Numbered from the stretch's first letter, positions 35,839-48,150 are shown. The stretch is 64,000 nt of DNA from Neckera pumila (GCA_963969595.1 OZ018413.1:5732711-5796710); one strand, 5' to 3'. The notes: generated from the sequence alone by a model not told the origin. Program-made: numbers and translations.

Positions 35839-36258
35839 TAGCATTAATCTTCAAAGCTACATTGGCCAAGTATTGCTTGCTCATCTTAAAGACATGCTTG
35901 GTCAAACAACACTGTGAGACTACACCAAGGACAGTCTCACATTGCTTCTTCAGATCACCTACAATCAACATCCATCACAACCATTAAAAAACGACATCTA
36001 TCTTAAGATTTGGACCATGCACTTCACAGAAGTGCCCTGAACATAGATCACTCCATATTAGAACAGTTTACAAACTCTGAGTATAACAGTTTACATACCA
36101 TATAAAGGTGCATTGTTGTCTGGAAGAATTGCCACAAGCAGATCTAAGCACAGGCCCTTAGTGATCTTGTGCACCTCATCGCAGAGGTGATATAGAGCTT
36201 TCTCCGAGTGCTCAGGACGCACAAATTGTACTGGCACAACTGGATCTCCGTTGAATTG
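35839..36258 (-). pseudogene. Captured Argonaute fragment (two exons)
   Basis: Exon 36258-36099 encodes QFNGDPVVPV, then LDLLVAILPDNNAPLYG. Exon 35958-35839 encodes [18 protein letters not shown], then [19 protein letters not shown]. This is the start of the PIWI half of plant Argonaute proteins, where ILPDNN.xLYGDLK and [12 protein letters not shown] are strongly conserved. The intron has AG acceptors and a GTATGT donor, so the piece was taken from genomic DNA. The catalytic residues, which lie further downstream, are absent, and the coding sequence stops at the join with the 29-bp TNP2 piece. Confidence 0.85.
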
Positions 36259-36683
36259 CTGCAAAACAAAGCCACAACTCACCAAGTCACATTAATGTCT
36301 CCTGATAAAAAGATTAACAAAGATATGTCAGGATGAAACAATTGCAGAACCAAATAAAATGAGCAGCAAATTGAAGAGGGCCAAAAATCCAATCATGTGA
36401 AGCTGCCAGGTTAATATTGATGCCAACTTGAACATACCAGGGGATGAAACAAGTTCAAGTTCAAAAGAGGAACATAGTTGCAATGACTGTGAAGGATCAA
36501 TGCAATTGACGGGTTTAATGATGAGCACTTCTACTCATCCAATCCGAAGAAAGATGTTTCATGGACCTCGCATGCAGAGTGATGATACAATTCATGTCTA
36601 AAGTCTAGTGCAAAAGATGGCACAGTAAGTAATTCCTACCAAAAAGGATAAACAAAACTGCAAGAGAAAGAGACGGTGCCCAC

Positions 36684-36865
36684 CTGATTAATCACAGTAA
36701 CCATGACACGCTCTATGGCTTAATATAATTCCTCATTTGTCAAGCAGTTCTGCATTGGGTGCAACCTGAATGAGAGAATTTCCTTTATAGGACCACATAA
36801 AGAAGCAACCATAGTCACAGGATTCTGCAAGAACCTACCCAAGGCAACTGCTCGTCTCACAATAC
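36684..36865 (-). pseudogene. Captured SPT6-like exon
   Basis: The exon has a TACAG acceptor and a CAG/GTGGGC donor. It reads GIVRRAVALGRFLQNP, MVASLCGPIKEIL, then FRLHPMQN, LTNEELY and AIERVMVTVINQ. This matches the region of the transcription elongation factor SPT6 with VVRRAVALGRYLQNPLAMVA and the following EQVMV.VTNQ segment. One TAA at 36722-36720 interrupts it, where family members have a sense codon. Only this exon is recognisable, so it is a fragment. Confidence 0.75.
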
Positions 36866-36869
36866 CTGT

Positions 36870-37810
36870 AAACCGCACACATACATGTAATGAATGGAGA
36901 GACTACTGTGCCAGTGCGGTTGAGAAAAATTGCACATCAGACCCCAAATCCAAAAACTAAAATTGCTACTTGACAAAAATATAAGAGAATCTGCCAAATT
37001 ATAACATAGATGGTGATAGAAACAAAAGAAAGTTGTAATGAATCTAGTAAACAGACACCACTCATCAACCCTAGTTCAAGTGGGCCCTCTCACACCATCA
37101 AAAACATAATATCAAAAATTAATAAGTCAAACGACTCATGTTGTTGAGTTCAGGCAAAGCAAAAAGGAGACAAACCGAGGTGCAAAACCAGTAACTTCAG
37201 TTAGATTATTAACTGCCGCAAGTTGCATGCCTCAAGCTTCCCATGTGTAAGGTTAATTTTAAATTATCAAAAGAGAAGATAAGAAACTGGATGCCCGGGA
37301 AGCTGCTCCTCAGAAACTCTTGGATTCTCGTACAATGAAGGAATGGTCTCATCTCCATAAACCACTTTAATCATATCGAGTCATTCTACTACTGACCAAC
37401 ACTCCCAAAGTTCACTCCACAAGGCCACAGACTGCACTTGGAGCCTCATTGGCACCTTCAAACTTTGCCCTTCAATAATTTCACTTTGATATAAAGTACA
37501 GTGCAGCTTCTGATCAGAGCGACGTGAGGAGAGCTTGTTCACGCAGAATTATGCCAACACCAGAGGGGAGAGCTCCTGTCAAAGAGGTGCAGCAGAAATC
37601 ATCGGGTGTTAGAGGCAAGGAGGCATGGCCACAAATACCTCATCAATTTCCCTTATGATATCAAAAAGATTCTTGACAGTGGTCCAAAGGTACACGATTT
37701 CAAGCAAAAAGAATCAATTTATTCTAGGACACATAATTGGGGTGATCGAATACATCAAAGAGGATACAAAAGACAATAAACGACGCAGTCACCATATCAA
37801 AACAACGCAG
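36870..37810. other. Mostly intron-like sequence between captured fragments
   Basis: Within 37310-37700 the minus strand has short protein-like pieces (for example GALPSGVGIILREQA and TVKNLFDIIREIDEV) that I could not assign. They may be further captured exons or chance frames. Confidence 0.35.
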
Positions 37811-37816
37811 AGAAGC

Positions 37817-38075
37817 TCACCCCGGGGTGAATGAGCTGTCCATCTTCTTCACATCTTTCAGTAATGTCTCTAGCTCTCCCGACTATTGCCACAGACAAAT
37901 CAAAACTTCAATCAGGTACAAACTTGAAATCTACGCTATGTCCCACATAAGAAAACAGGATTCAAAGACAACACCTTAGGAAACTTGGACACTTACTCGG
38001 TGCATGGAGATAAGAATATTGGATCCTCCAAGAAACTCGTCGTTGACGTAAACTTGTGGAATGTCCAAAAAAGGA
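37817..38075 (-). pseudogene. Captured glutaredoxin C-terminal fragment
   Basis: The exon ending at 37997 encodes IPQVYVNDEFLGGSNILISM with HR, and exon 37882-37817 continues SGELETLLKDVKKMDSSF. The intron between has a GTAAGT donor and a TAG acceptor, and the frame carries across. The first part matches the cis-Pro (TVPQVF-like) and GG(S/C)D glutathione-binding region of glutaredoxins. The active-site CxxC/CGFS half is not present. A fragment of this length would not make a working redox protein. Confidence 0.75.
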
Positions 38076-38700
38076 ACCAACTCAATTTCATCCATCAAAA
38101 GAGACAAGGAGGCTCATTCACCGGATTACCAAAAAATAAATGAAGGCGAGTCCAATTTTATACAATACAAGAAAAGTTTAGACCAGTATCTAATGGCACT
38201 ATATACAGCAGAATTGAAAATCCATCCCCTAAAACCTAGCTCCGTTCCGGACTCCGATGAAACCTGCAAATTGTAACGCAATAGATTGGATTCTGATCAA
38301 AATCTCTACCTGTAAATACTGTCAGCTACAAAACCCTATTCTAGCCATAAGGACAACAACTAGTTTTCCCTCCATCAGTCATTAAATTCATGTTTCTCTT
38401 GCCCTTTCAATTGTAATCTACCTTCCGTTTTAGGACGATGTTTTGGGAGGCCAACCCCTCGCAATGTCTCACAGTAGAAGAGGACTTCTTCCTGCTGTAG
38501 TATAGTTCTATCTTGAACCAAGGTATTCAAAGTTCTTGGGTTAGGTGTATTTCGGGTGTGTTTTAGGAGATTTAGGGTTTGCAACCTGAAGACTAGCTTG
38601 ATTGCTCATTTTCTATTGTTACTTTTGTATTTCATCTATAGGATACAAGTGCATTTTAAAAGCAACTGTACTTCCTCAGTGCAATTCAAAGTTGGCCAAG
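38076..38700. other. 5' flank of the TNP2 gene
   Basis: Non-coding sequence between the captured glutaredoxin fragment and the TNP2 start. No promoter motif could be placed with confidence. Confidence 0.35.
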
Positions 38701-41700
38701 ATGGATAGAGAGAATGACGAGGTACAAACCGCAGAGGGACGACGAAAGCAACAACGTGATGATAGACTTTGGGTAAGAGAATATCGGTGGGCTAGGTTTT
38801 TGAATTTGAAAAGAATGAATTGTCCATGTTGTAAGTGTAAAGGCAGCAGGAAGTGGCTGGCTTCCACAGTGAGTGATCATCTCATTCGAAATGGAAGAGA
38901 TCCAAAATTTCGAGTGTGGCGGGGACCTGGAAGTAGGGAGCCATCAGATGATGAATGGGAGGCTGCTTTTTGGAGTTTAGAAGGAGGTCAAGAAGTACGC
39001 GTTGATAATGAAGTAGACACCAGGAACGTGCTTGACAATTTATTTCAAGACGTCGAAGACGCAGAGGCCATCGAAGAACGGCTACATGACACAGTAGTTG
39101 AAGCCTTCACAGTAGCAGACGATGTCAGCAGCGAATGCAACTCTAGACCAAGTGTAGATGCTGAAAATGGAGGTCGAAAATGCAATGCCACAAGAAGAAC
39201 TAGTTGGTGATACACATGAGCGTGAAGGTCTAAGCAATTTCGACTCTCAAATTCTGGAAGATGCTCTCCATGAATTGTATGAAGGTGCTCAGTGTACAAA
39301 GTTGGCAGCTACCATTCTTCTCATGAATGTTTGCACTGTCCATGGGGTGAGTAACAATTTTGCTGATGAAATGTTTACACTTTTGCAAGGACACATTCTA
39401 CCACAAGGCAATGCGTTGCCCAAGAATTTCTATGCAGCTCGAAGCCTAACCAAGAAATTAGGGTTGTCTTACAATAGCATCCATGCATGTGAAAAAGGAT
39501 GTGTGTTGTTTAGAGGAGAACTTGAAAATGCTACGCACTGTCCAAAGTGTAATCTTCCGAGGTATAGGGATGAGAGACGGAAGAAGTTTCCAGTGAAAGT
39601 ATTGAGGCATTTCCCCATCATTCCAAGATTGCAGCGCATGTTTCGTAGCCCAGCATTGTCCAAATTGTTGCTATGGCACTCAGAGAATGGAAGTAGTCGT
39701 CCAGGAGGAGACAATCTAGTACGACATCCATGCGATTCAAAAGCATGGCGCCACTTCCATGAAAATGTGGACCCAAGCTTTCATGAAGATTCTAGAAATG
39801 TCCATTTTGCTCTTGCTGCAGATGGAGTGAATCCTTTTAAACAAACCCGCTCAAGCTGGTCCACTTGGCCAGTGACATTGTTGAATTATAATTTGCCCCC
39901 TTGGTTATGTACCAAAAAAATTTTTATGATGCTGGCTTTGTTGATTCCTGGAAAGCAATCTGTAACTGCTGAAGTATTTGATGTATATCTAGAGCCCCTA
40001 GTGGATGAGCTACTAGAACTATGGAAGGGAGTGCAAGCATATGATGTAATACAAGAAGTTGGGGCCCGCTCTTTCAATCTACGAGCAGTTCTTCTATGGA
40101 CAATACATGACTATCCAGGATACGGCACTGTCGGAGGATTTGCCCACCAAGGATATGCAGGTTGTGCATGGTGTGGTAATGACTTAGGAGCAGAGCATTC
40201 GAAGGAACTATATAAAGAAATTTATCAAGGAACTCGTAGATGGTTACCTACTGATCATCCTTATCGCTCGGAGCATATGAAGGATCACTTTGATGGACGA
40301 CTGGAAACACGAGGAAAACCCAAAGTTGTATATGTGGAGGAACAACTAGAATATGCGGAGGAGTACAAGTCGTGGAAGGCAGAAGGGAATAGAGATGGTG
40401 CTCCAAGAGATCCGTCCAAATTGCATGGAGTGAAGCGGACTAGCAGTCTTTTCAAGTTGCCCTATTGGAAGGTGAGTTGTAATAGTTTATCAAGTCAAAT
40501 GACTAAGTTGCATCTATAGGAAGTTATTGAAAAGAATACCTAGCCAGCCTCGATAATAGTTCTATATTGGTTGTGCTATAGTTGCATATAGATATGGTGA
40601 GATACAATGAGATTTTCTTTGTGATGAGCAATTACATTAGACAAAGGAGTGTCCACAATATACACAAAATCAAGAATCTTTTTTGCTAAGTTCCATTAGC
40701 ATGTTCTTTAATAGAGATGAAATGATGGTGAAAGCATCAAGGAGATAAATGTACCAATGAATGTGTAAATATTTATTATTTCTTTCCTTGTCCTTAGTCA
40801 ATATTGTACTTAAGAAAATTGTTTATGTGTTCAAAGGCTTCTTATCCGCTATACATTAGACGTCATGCATTGTGAGATGAATCTTGCCAAGAATTTCTTG
40901 AAGACAATAAGTGGGAAAAAAGATACAGTGAAGGTGCGACGCGATTTACAAAGAAGAGGCATACGAAAGCATTTGTGGTTGATACCAAATCCTCGCAGAC
41001 CTGGTAAAATGTTGAAACCAGCAGCAAGATATGTGCTTTCAGAAGAAGAGTATGAACAGTTTGCAAATGTAATTGCTTCTATGAAGCTTCCCTCAGAGTA
41101 TTCTTCCTCATTTGGCAAACATATTAAGGCTAAGAAATTTGGAAGCCTCAAATCGCATGACTATCATGTTTTGATGCAGCAATTGATGCCATCAGCATTA
41201 AGGGGGCTATTGAAGCCTGGAGCACGCATGGCTGTCATGCGAATGTGCAAGGTATTTAGGAGGATATGCACAAAAATTTATAATCCAATGGAGTTTGAGT
41301 CTCTTCAATTGGATGTAGCTAAAAGTATGGCACTATTGGAAATGGAATTTCCACCGTCGTTTTTTGACATGATGACACACCTTTCATATCACCTAGTGCA
41401 GGAACTTGACTTGTGTGAGCCTGTTAGCACAAGGTGGATGTATCCAGTTGAAAGGTATATGAAAACCTTGAAGAATTATGTTTGAAGCATGGCTAGGCGA
41501 GAGGCTTGCATGGCAGAAGGGTATCTGAAAGAAGAATGCCTTGGCTTTGTGACTGAGTATTTACAAAGATTTGAGGTTGTCAAAAGGCGTGTGTGGGATG
41601 CCAAGGAGGAATATGGTGATGCTGAAGAAGTTCTTGAAGGTGCGGGTCGGCCTTTTGTAATGTCTACTACAATGCAGGATGCAGCACATAATTATGTGCT

Positions 41701-42642
41701 AAACAATGTTGCGGTTATGGAGCCATTTGTGAAGTAAGTTGCACAAGCTTCTTCATCTTGGATAGTGTACTTAATAAAACAAGGACATGCAAATCACATG
41801 AATTAGAAGTGCTACAAAATATTTGGGATGGTTGTAGGACTTTGCAATTGTAGTAGTTGTTGTTTAGCTTATTTTGACAAACTTGATTTGAACTTCTTTC
41901 ATGCACTTGTAGAAAATGGAAAGAAGAGTGTCAAATAGACCCAAGCACAACAACGCTTGATGTTTGGATAAAAACGGCTATTCGCAACAATCATATTGCT
42001 GCACATACTATAGAGGACAATGATATAATGTTATTGTGCAAGAAACCATCGCAGAAGGCCCTTCGATATTCTCGAATGAAAGCTTTTGGAAACCATTTCA
42101 GGACTGATGACAATGCTTCAACCCAATTGCAGACATATGATTGCGGTGTCGCATCTGTATTTCAGATTCCAGCTCCTGATGTTCGAGATGTGTCGGTGCA
42201 TTATGTTGGAGTATTGAAAGACATACTAAAACTAGATTATGGATCTCTTAGCACCCCTGTAATACTAATGCGCTGTGAATGGGTGAAGAAAACAGACATT
42301 CGAGGAAACCCAACTTACATTAGAGACAAGGCTGGTTTCCTTGTGGTCAATTTCCGCCACAAAATGCGTCGAATGCTTGATCCTTTTATATTTTCAAGCC
42401 AAGCGACTCAAGTATTCTTTGCTGATGATGTAAGGAAAGACGGTTGGAAAGTAGTTCTGCACAGAGAAGCTCGTGCTCGACGAGAATTTCTCAATACATC
42501 AGATGTCTTCGTGAGCACAACTATAGAAGCTTCTAGTTTATCTGCTCCAGAGGATGTGCCTCCTCTACCTACTATTCCATCTTTAGTCGGAGCTATAGAG
42601 TTATCTGCAGAAGAGAACATATTAGCAGCTGCAAGATATTGA
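38701..42642 (+). pseudogene. TNP2 (TnpD) transposase of the large CACTA element
   Basis: The start at 38701 opens a transposase-associated zinc-binding block (MNCPCCKCKGSRKW, STVSDHLIRNG). The Transposase_21 core follows in another frame from 39158 (HACEKGCVLFRGELENA, CPKCNLPRYRDE, DGVNPFKQTRSSWSTWPVTL, GYAGCAWCG) and ends at a GTGAGT donor at 40471. The exon from about 40837 carries a DUF4218-like block (LDVMHCEMNLAKNFL, SHDYHVLMQQLMPSALRG). A TGA at 41483-41485 interrupts it where the family has Arg, and the frame resumes with MARREACMAEGYLKEECLGF. Exon 41913-42642 holds a DUF4216-like end (YDCGVASVFQI, RCEWVKKTDI). The shift near 39160-39210 may be a missed intron or a frameshift. The nonsense codon suggests the copy is inactive. 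Confidence 0.85.
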
Positions 42643-42689
42643 GAACAATCGTGGTTGGCATTTTTGTTACCTTTGGAAAAAACTGCAAT

Positions 42690-43520
42690 GAAATATTATT
42701 GATTGTTCAATTCACATAAACTTGGTGCACAATTGTTTTCTAGTTGCATTTTAGTTGTTCTGTAGTTGCATTTAGTTGTTCTGTAGTTGCATTGTAGTTA
42801 CAATGTAGTTGTTTTATAGTTGCATGGCAGTTGTTTTATAGTTGTATTGTAGTTGTTTTATAGTTGCGCTCTAGTTGTTTAATAGTTGTGTGGCAATTGT
42901 TTTATAGTTGCAATGTAGTTGTTTAATAGTTGCATTGTAGTTGTTTTTTTAGTTGCATTATAGTTGTTTTTTAGTTGCACTGTAGTTGTTTTTTAGTTGC
43001 ATTGTAGTTATTTTTTAGTTGCATTGTAGTTGTTTTTTAATTGTATTGTAGTTGCATTGCAGTTGTTTTCAGGATGCAGTATGGCAATTTGTCTTTTACT
43101 ATTCAAATTCCAAAGTAGGAAATCTACAGTTGTCTTAGATTTTTGAAATCTATAAGTGTAATAGATATCTAACATCTATAAAAATTCTAGATTTTTTGAA
43201 GTTGTATTTGAAATCTATACCATCTGTAGATATTGAAAATCTAAAACAGTCATAGATTCTAATATCTATATCTATCTCACATGTTGCTTTCGTAGCCAAT
43301 TTAGTGAAATTTAGTGAAATTTAGTGATTTTTTATTTTTTTAGTTGCATTGTAGTTGTTTTTTAGTTGCATTGTAGTTGTTTTCTAGTTGCATTGTAGTT
43401 GTTTTTTAGTTGCATTGTAGTTGTTTTGTAGTTGTCATGTAATTATTTTGCACTTGTATTGAAGTCGTATTCTAATTGCATTGTAGTTGCTTTCTAGTTG
43501 AACTTTAATTATTTCTTTAT
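42690..43520. repeat. Right subterminal repeat array of the large CACTA element
   Basis: Repeated TAGTTGCATTGTAGTTGTTT units fill 42730-43070 and 43340-43500, split by a small insertion at 43119-43259. The motif is the reverse complement of the left array's GCAACTA core, as expected for the two ends of a CACTA element. Confidence 0.85.
43119..43259. mobile_element. Small MITE-like insertion in the right array
   Basis: The 141-bp segment has imperfect inverted ends of about 25 bp: the left end reads GAAATCTACAGTTGTCTTAG and the right end, reversed, GAATCTATGACTGTTTTAG. It interrupts the TAGTTGCAT array and shares no sequence with it. The target duplication is unclear. Confidence 0.45.
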
Positions 43521-43838
43521 TGAGTTGGAGTTACAGTTTAGATTATACTTTATTGCACTTTGGTAGTTGAACTTCCAAGAGATACATCGACAACTTTGTT
43601 GAACTGTGGATGTAGAATGCTTCACAACTACTCATCTGTTGCTCCTTGTAACCCTCTACATCATTCTACAATTGCTTTGCGACTAGTACAAAGTATACAA
43701 TAAATTTGGTGCAAATAGAAAGGGCCACGATTGCACGATAGTTGTACAGGACATCTAGTCGCATATCAGTGGGTTGCTGCAGACCCGTTTTTCTTCTAGT
43801 GTCACTCAAAGTGAATTCTGCTACATATTTGAGAACAG

Positions 43839-45780
43839 TTGGATGACGTCATTGACCTTGTCATACCCCGTGGGAGCAACAAGCTAGTTGCACATATCCA
43901 GGCATCGACCAAAATTCCTGTGCTTGGTCATGCAGGTCAACAGCTCTTTATCTTATTTGTTGCATGAGGAGCAAGGACCAATACTTCTTTTTCACCGATT
44001 TTGTAAATCCTTTCTCGTTCATTTAGAGCTGTGCTTTTCTTTAGTTTGATACCTTCAGTTTATTTACACTAGTGATTCACAAGATTTAGGTTCTATATCC
44101 CTATATACCTTTTTGTATGTGTCGTGTTTTCTCTCCTGCAGACCGAAATGTCTTCCAAGCTGGTGCAGGTGGAGAGTTCTATGTCTAAGTTGTCAGGGTC
44201 CCTAATCAATCCTACTGTGCAGATGGAGTGTACCATGTCTTTGTTGACAAGGCTGTTGATCTAGACAAAGCTAAAAGGATTGTGCTTGACTCAAAAGTAG
44301 ACTACCCTGCGGCGTGCAACGCCCTGGTAAGCTTGAATTGGCTGTTATTAGACTTGTCAACCTCTGTGTGGTGGAGCTTCCTTAACATTATTACTATTGT
44401 GGATGGCATACCGTTTTTGGTTTAAAAGATTTTGCGAAAAAAACTAATACTGTTGTGTGTTGTTTGTCTTTGCAGGAGAAATTACTTGTTCACAAAGATT
44501 TGATTGGAACTGGTGGTTTGGAAATGCTTACTTTTGCTTTACAAAGTGTTGGTTAGTAACAACTTTCTTTATTTTGACGGTCATGATCAAATAGCTTTGT
44601 TAGCTGTCGCAGCTGTTTTCAATCCAGAATTTTAGAACCTTTACAGTATTGAATTGCCTGTATACCTACTGACCTCTGTTGATCTCAATGACTCACTTCA
44701 GTTTATATGTTCATTCACGTAAGTGCTTCACTTCTATTTTTACATTGCCTTCCTGGTTGCATTGCAAGTGTGACCTTGTACGGAGGAGCAAGAGCTTCAG
44801 AATTGTTGAAACCCCCAAGAGCTACCAGCTTCCACATTGAATACAGCGCATTGTCTTGCACTGTTGAAGTTGTGAAGGATGTCCAGACAGCTATTGATCA
44901 CATCCATGAGTATGGAAGGTATGATTTTAGGAACCCTGGATCTGTAACAATAGTCTCCCATCGGGTTCCCTGATTTCTAGGTTATGGAGAATATCTATTG
45001 CTTCTAAATTTCAAGTGAATATGTGGTTGTCTGCAGCGCCATACAAATTGCATAGTGACGGAAGATCAGTCAACTGCGGCTATCTTTCTTCATCATGTGG
45101 ATAGGTAATACCTCTTAACCATCACAAACATCATGAACTTTGATTGGCTGATGTCATTTTTGACTGACCGCAAATGAACTAAATTGTGACTTTCAAGTAC
45201 TTCATATTTCCGAAACGCCTGACCCTCTAATGTTCTAGTGTGCAATGCTGCTGTGTTTCATAATTGTAGCACCCGCTTCTCTGATGGTGCTCGCTTTGGG
45301 CTTGGTGCTGAGGTACCTTCAGTTACTTCTAATGGAGAACTTGCAATATTCAGCTTTTTTCTGGACTTCTCTTTTAGCTTGATTGTAGAATTATCTTTAG
45401 AATCTTTTTCTCCATTACTGACTTGAGCACACTTCAATTTCATTAGACATTTTCACTTCTTACTTTACCAGTTTAGCTTTCCTTTTCAAATAGTACATGT
45501 ACTATGCTATAGGCACATATCCACCAATAATGCTTCTAGAGTGATCTCAGCCTTTTCGTATTATATTTTCTGAGAGGGATCTGACTGTAGCTTTTTGTGG
45601 GTTGCAGGTTGGAATTAGCACTAGCAGGATCCACGCTCGTGGTCTTGTAGGTGTCGAAGGTCTTCTCACTACCAAATGGTATGCTATTACTAAAACTGAG
45701 CACATGGTTATGACTTCCTGGCAATCGTTCATTAGTTTGTCGGTCATGATGTTGCAGCACTCCGGACTTGAAGAAGAGTA
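43839..45780 (+). pseudogene. P5CS: P5CS fragment (gamma-glutamyl phosphate reductase part)
   Basis: Exons at about 43839-43935 ([20 protein letters not shown]), 44223-44326 ([19 protein letters not shown]), 44476-44555 (EKLLVHKDL), 44769-44918 ([13 protein letters not shown]), 45037-45104, 45239-45312 ([20 protein letters not shown]) and 45608-45678 ([20 protein letters not shown]) match plant delta-1-pyrroline-5-carboxylate synthase, the enzyme that makes the proline precursor. Only the reductase half is present. In exon 45037-45104 one base is missing (CGCCATACA where the frame needs an extra base), and the frame does not pass cleanly into the next exon. The last exon does not resemble the enzyme's end. 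It begins 37 bp beyond the CACTA right end, in what was an intron. Confidence 0.85.
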
Positions 45781-45789
45781 ACTTCAACT

Positions 45790-47700
45790 TAAATACCTGC
45801 GTGAATGATGTGTCTGTTGGTGATACACTAGCTCAACTATCTAGGTTTGATCCTATATGACTCCTCTTGGAGGCTGAGGAAACTGACATATCCTCCTTTC
45901 AACGGCTTTTTGCATATCCATACAACATCGTTTCCCAGACCGGCAGCCATAGAGTAACTCTCAAAAATAGTAGCCCACCATATAAATCTCTCAAAAATTG
46001 AGAAGTTGGAATTATGATGTGAAATTTGGGCCTTCACGAAAAAATTGTAAAATGTTGTACAAAGGAAGTCAAAATGTTTCATTTCCTCTTATAGGAAGAA
46101 TGTAAATCTTGTTGCAATTTGGAATTTTTATTGATTAAAACTTTATTGCTTGTAAATCTTGTAACATTGTCTCAACTTCTTGTAATATGTTGCAAAGTGT
46201 CTCAAGATCGTAATAGTCAAAACACATACCAATATGCATCACTTGTGGATGATTTGGTTTGGAGTGACATCTGATCTGATCTTTACAGTCGCGGAAGAGC
46301 TCAGCCACCATTCCGTCAATGACCCCTACGAGCCACCATTCCGAGTGATGTACGGTACCTTACCGGGCAAAGCACCCCCTAGTCTTATCCAAGAGGTGGA
46401 CTCTTCTTTCTTCGTGAAAGGCCGTACCCCCCCTCATGTAGTAGTTCTTGCTTTGTATGCTGTCTTGGACGCTCATGCAGAACACTACTGTTTTCATACA
46501 TCGGGATTTCTCTGTCTTGGTCCGGCTGAGAAAACTAATTTACAATTTCAATGTTTTGCTCCTTTTGGCTTAGAATCCGCACGCTTTCTTCCTGATAGTT
46601 ATGCAAACATAGTATAACATAGTGTAACATAGAGGTGTCTGGCCTTCTAGCCGAGGCCCACTTCAGACTGGGATGATGGCTGTATTCAACCATCTCACAT
46701 GGTTTGCGCACAGTATTGTCTGTCGAGTGAGTAATCCATGTATTTTTTTCAAAATTCACTTTGTGGTTGCACTTACTGAAAATGCACTCTCTGAAATTGC
46801 ATTGCTACACTTGTGTTCTAGTTTTCAAATGTCATGTGGCCTTGTTTTGTTCTGGAGGCACTGCATTACTGTAGTGTAAGATGCATCTTTGAGAAATCTA
46901 AGTAATGCACCGGAATCCAAGACGTGCTTTAATATACCAAAATGTTTTCTCTTACAATATGAATTACTGCTCACAGAAGAATATTAAACAAGAATTGACC
47001 TGGGGTTCTGCTTCTGGCTTGTGGTGCAACATTTCAAATGTTGTGAGGTTGTCATGCACATGTTAAAAAGGCTTTTGCAAGCAATGAACACCTTGTATCA
47101 CTACTCGGACTTAGCAACCGAGGGAGCATGCCTCGAAGTTCTTGCAAATGTACATCACGCCACTTCAGGAATGCAAAAACATTGTTACAAAGAGTACTCG
47201 CCATTATAAATGTTTCTCTTTGCACAAAGAAGACTCTCCAATTAAAAAAAAATTTACATCCATTGTAGGCAGACTTAGAAGTGTCATATGCATTCAAATT
47301 GCCTCCAATGGCACAAATAGAAGTAGTCTAATGCAAGGCCCTAGAATGTCTTTCTTCCCTAAACTTGCTTTGAAAAGAGAATCACTTTTGCTGGATACCC
47401 TATTGTGAATCATATGCCTAAGATTTAATTACCCTCAATCCACATGGCATTTTGAAGGAGCGCCTGTCACGTTTGCTGCATTGCTACATGTAACCAAAAG
47501 TGCTACTGTAAACAAGTAAACGAGGATAAATGGACAAAAATGTTTTCTGCTGCACAGGATCTAGAGAAGTGTTAGTACACCCATGAATGACAAGCTCATG
47601 TCTGCTATGTACTGTGCAGAACTGAAATGCAAACAAGTGATTGATGTGACACTAAATTGCCGTCACACTATGAGCACATGTATAGCATAATTAACCTGAA
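45790..47700. other. Spacer with one uncharacterised ORF
   Basis: A plus-strand frame at 46234-46617 (for example PPFRVMYGTLPGKAPPSLIQ) looks somewhat protein-like but has no recognised family and no supporting exons. The rest is AT-rich without features. Confidence 0.35.
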
Positions 47701-47705
47701 GTTCA

Positions 47706-48150
47706 AGCAAGAGAGGCCCCTCCAAGATACAAGCTCCTTGATACCGGTGGTCTCCCGCCCCGCTCAAACATGTCCTTGTACCGTGTCAATCGCATGCCAT
47801 TACCATCCTGCACAATGTGAAACACTGGCTGTGGTCCTCTGGGATGAATAATCCTGGCGTCTATGTCCGATTGCAATTGCTTCAGTTTCCTTAACGTTTT
47901 GTTGAAATCTGCCTTCAAGTGCGCCATGAGAGTGGGATTTCCCTCCACAAAATCCAAGAGCTCTTTTGCTTGGACCTGCAAACTGTAATGCGGGTCTGGG
48001 TCCGGTCTTGTAGACTGTGACAGTGTTTCGGACACCTGCGGCGAATTTATTCCAGACAGAAGCGGACTTGACATTGAAGTCCTTGTCACTACTCTTGAAG
48101 GAGTCAGCAAATAACTTCGTTCGCCAACTGCAGTGAACCACGTGAACCAA
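47706..48150 (-). CDS. Unidentified two-exon gene end (partial)
   Basis: The minus strand shows an acceptor (CACTGCAG) near 48130, a Ser-rich segment (TRTSMSSPLLSGINSPQVSE) and then a helical segment (VQAKELLDFVEGNPTLMAHL, FNKTLRKLKQLQSDIDARI, MRLTRYKDMFERGGRPP) ending at a stop near 47706. Codon use and composition look like a genuine host gene, and the piece reads like a C-terminus. I do not recognise the family. Upstream the sequence turns AT-rich and then into the gypsy remnant, so the 5' part is missing or far away. Confidence 0.4.

Larger units (their letters stand above)
29050..43801 (+). mobile_element. Large CACTA (En/Spm) element carrying host gene fragments
   Basis: The left end is CACTAGAAGAAAATGAAGG. 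The right end, reverse-complemented, is CACTAGAAGAAAAACGGG, so the ends match over about 14 bp and then show GGGTTCTGCGAC against GGGTCTGCAGC. The interior holds a TnpA-like gene (minus), a TNP2 gene (plus) and subterminal arrays built on GCAACTA/TAGTTGC in opposite orientation at the two ends. Fragments of Argonaute, SPT6 and glutaredoxin genes lie between the two transposase genes. The flanking triplets are TAC on the left and TCA on the right, so the usual 3-bp duplication is not visible. Either a flank mutated or the element has recombined with another copy. Confidence 0.8.

Noticed and set aside
46234..46617. 127-residue ORF as a real gene
   Set aside because: It has no recognised family, no exon partners and no matching homologue in the window; it is mentioned only within the spacer entry.
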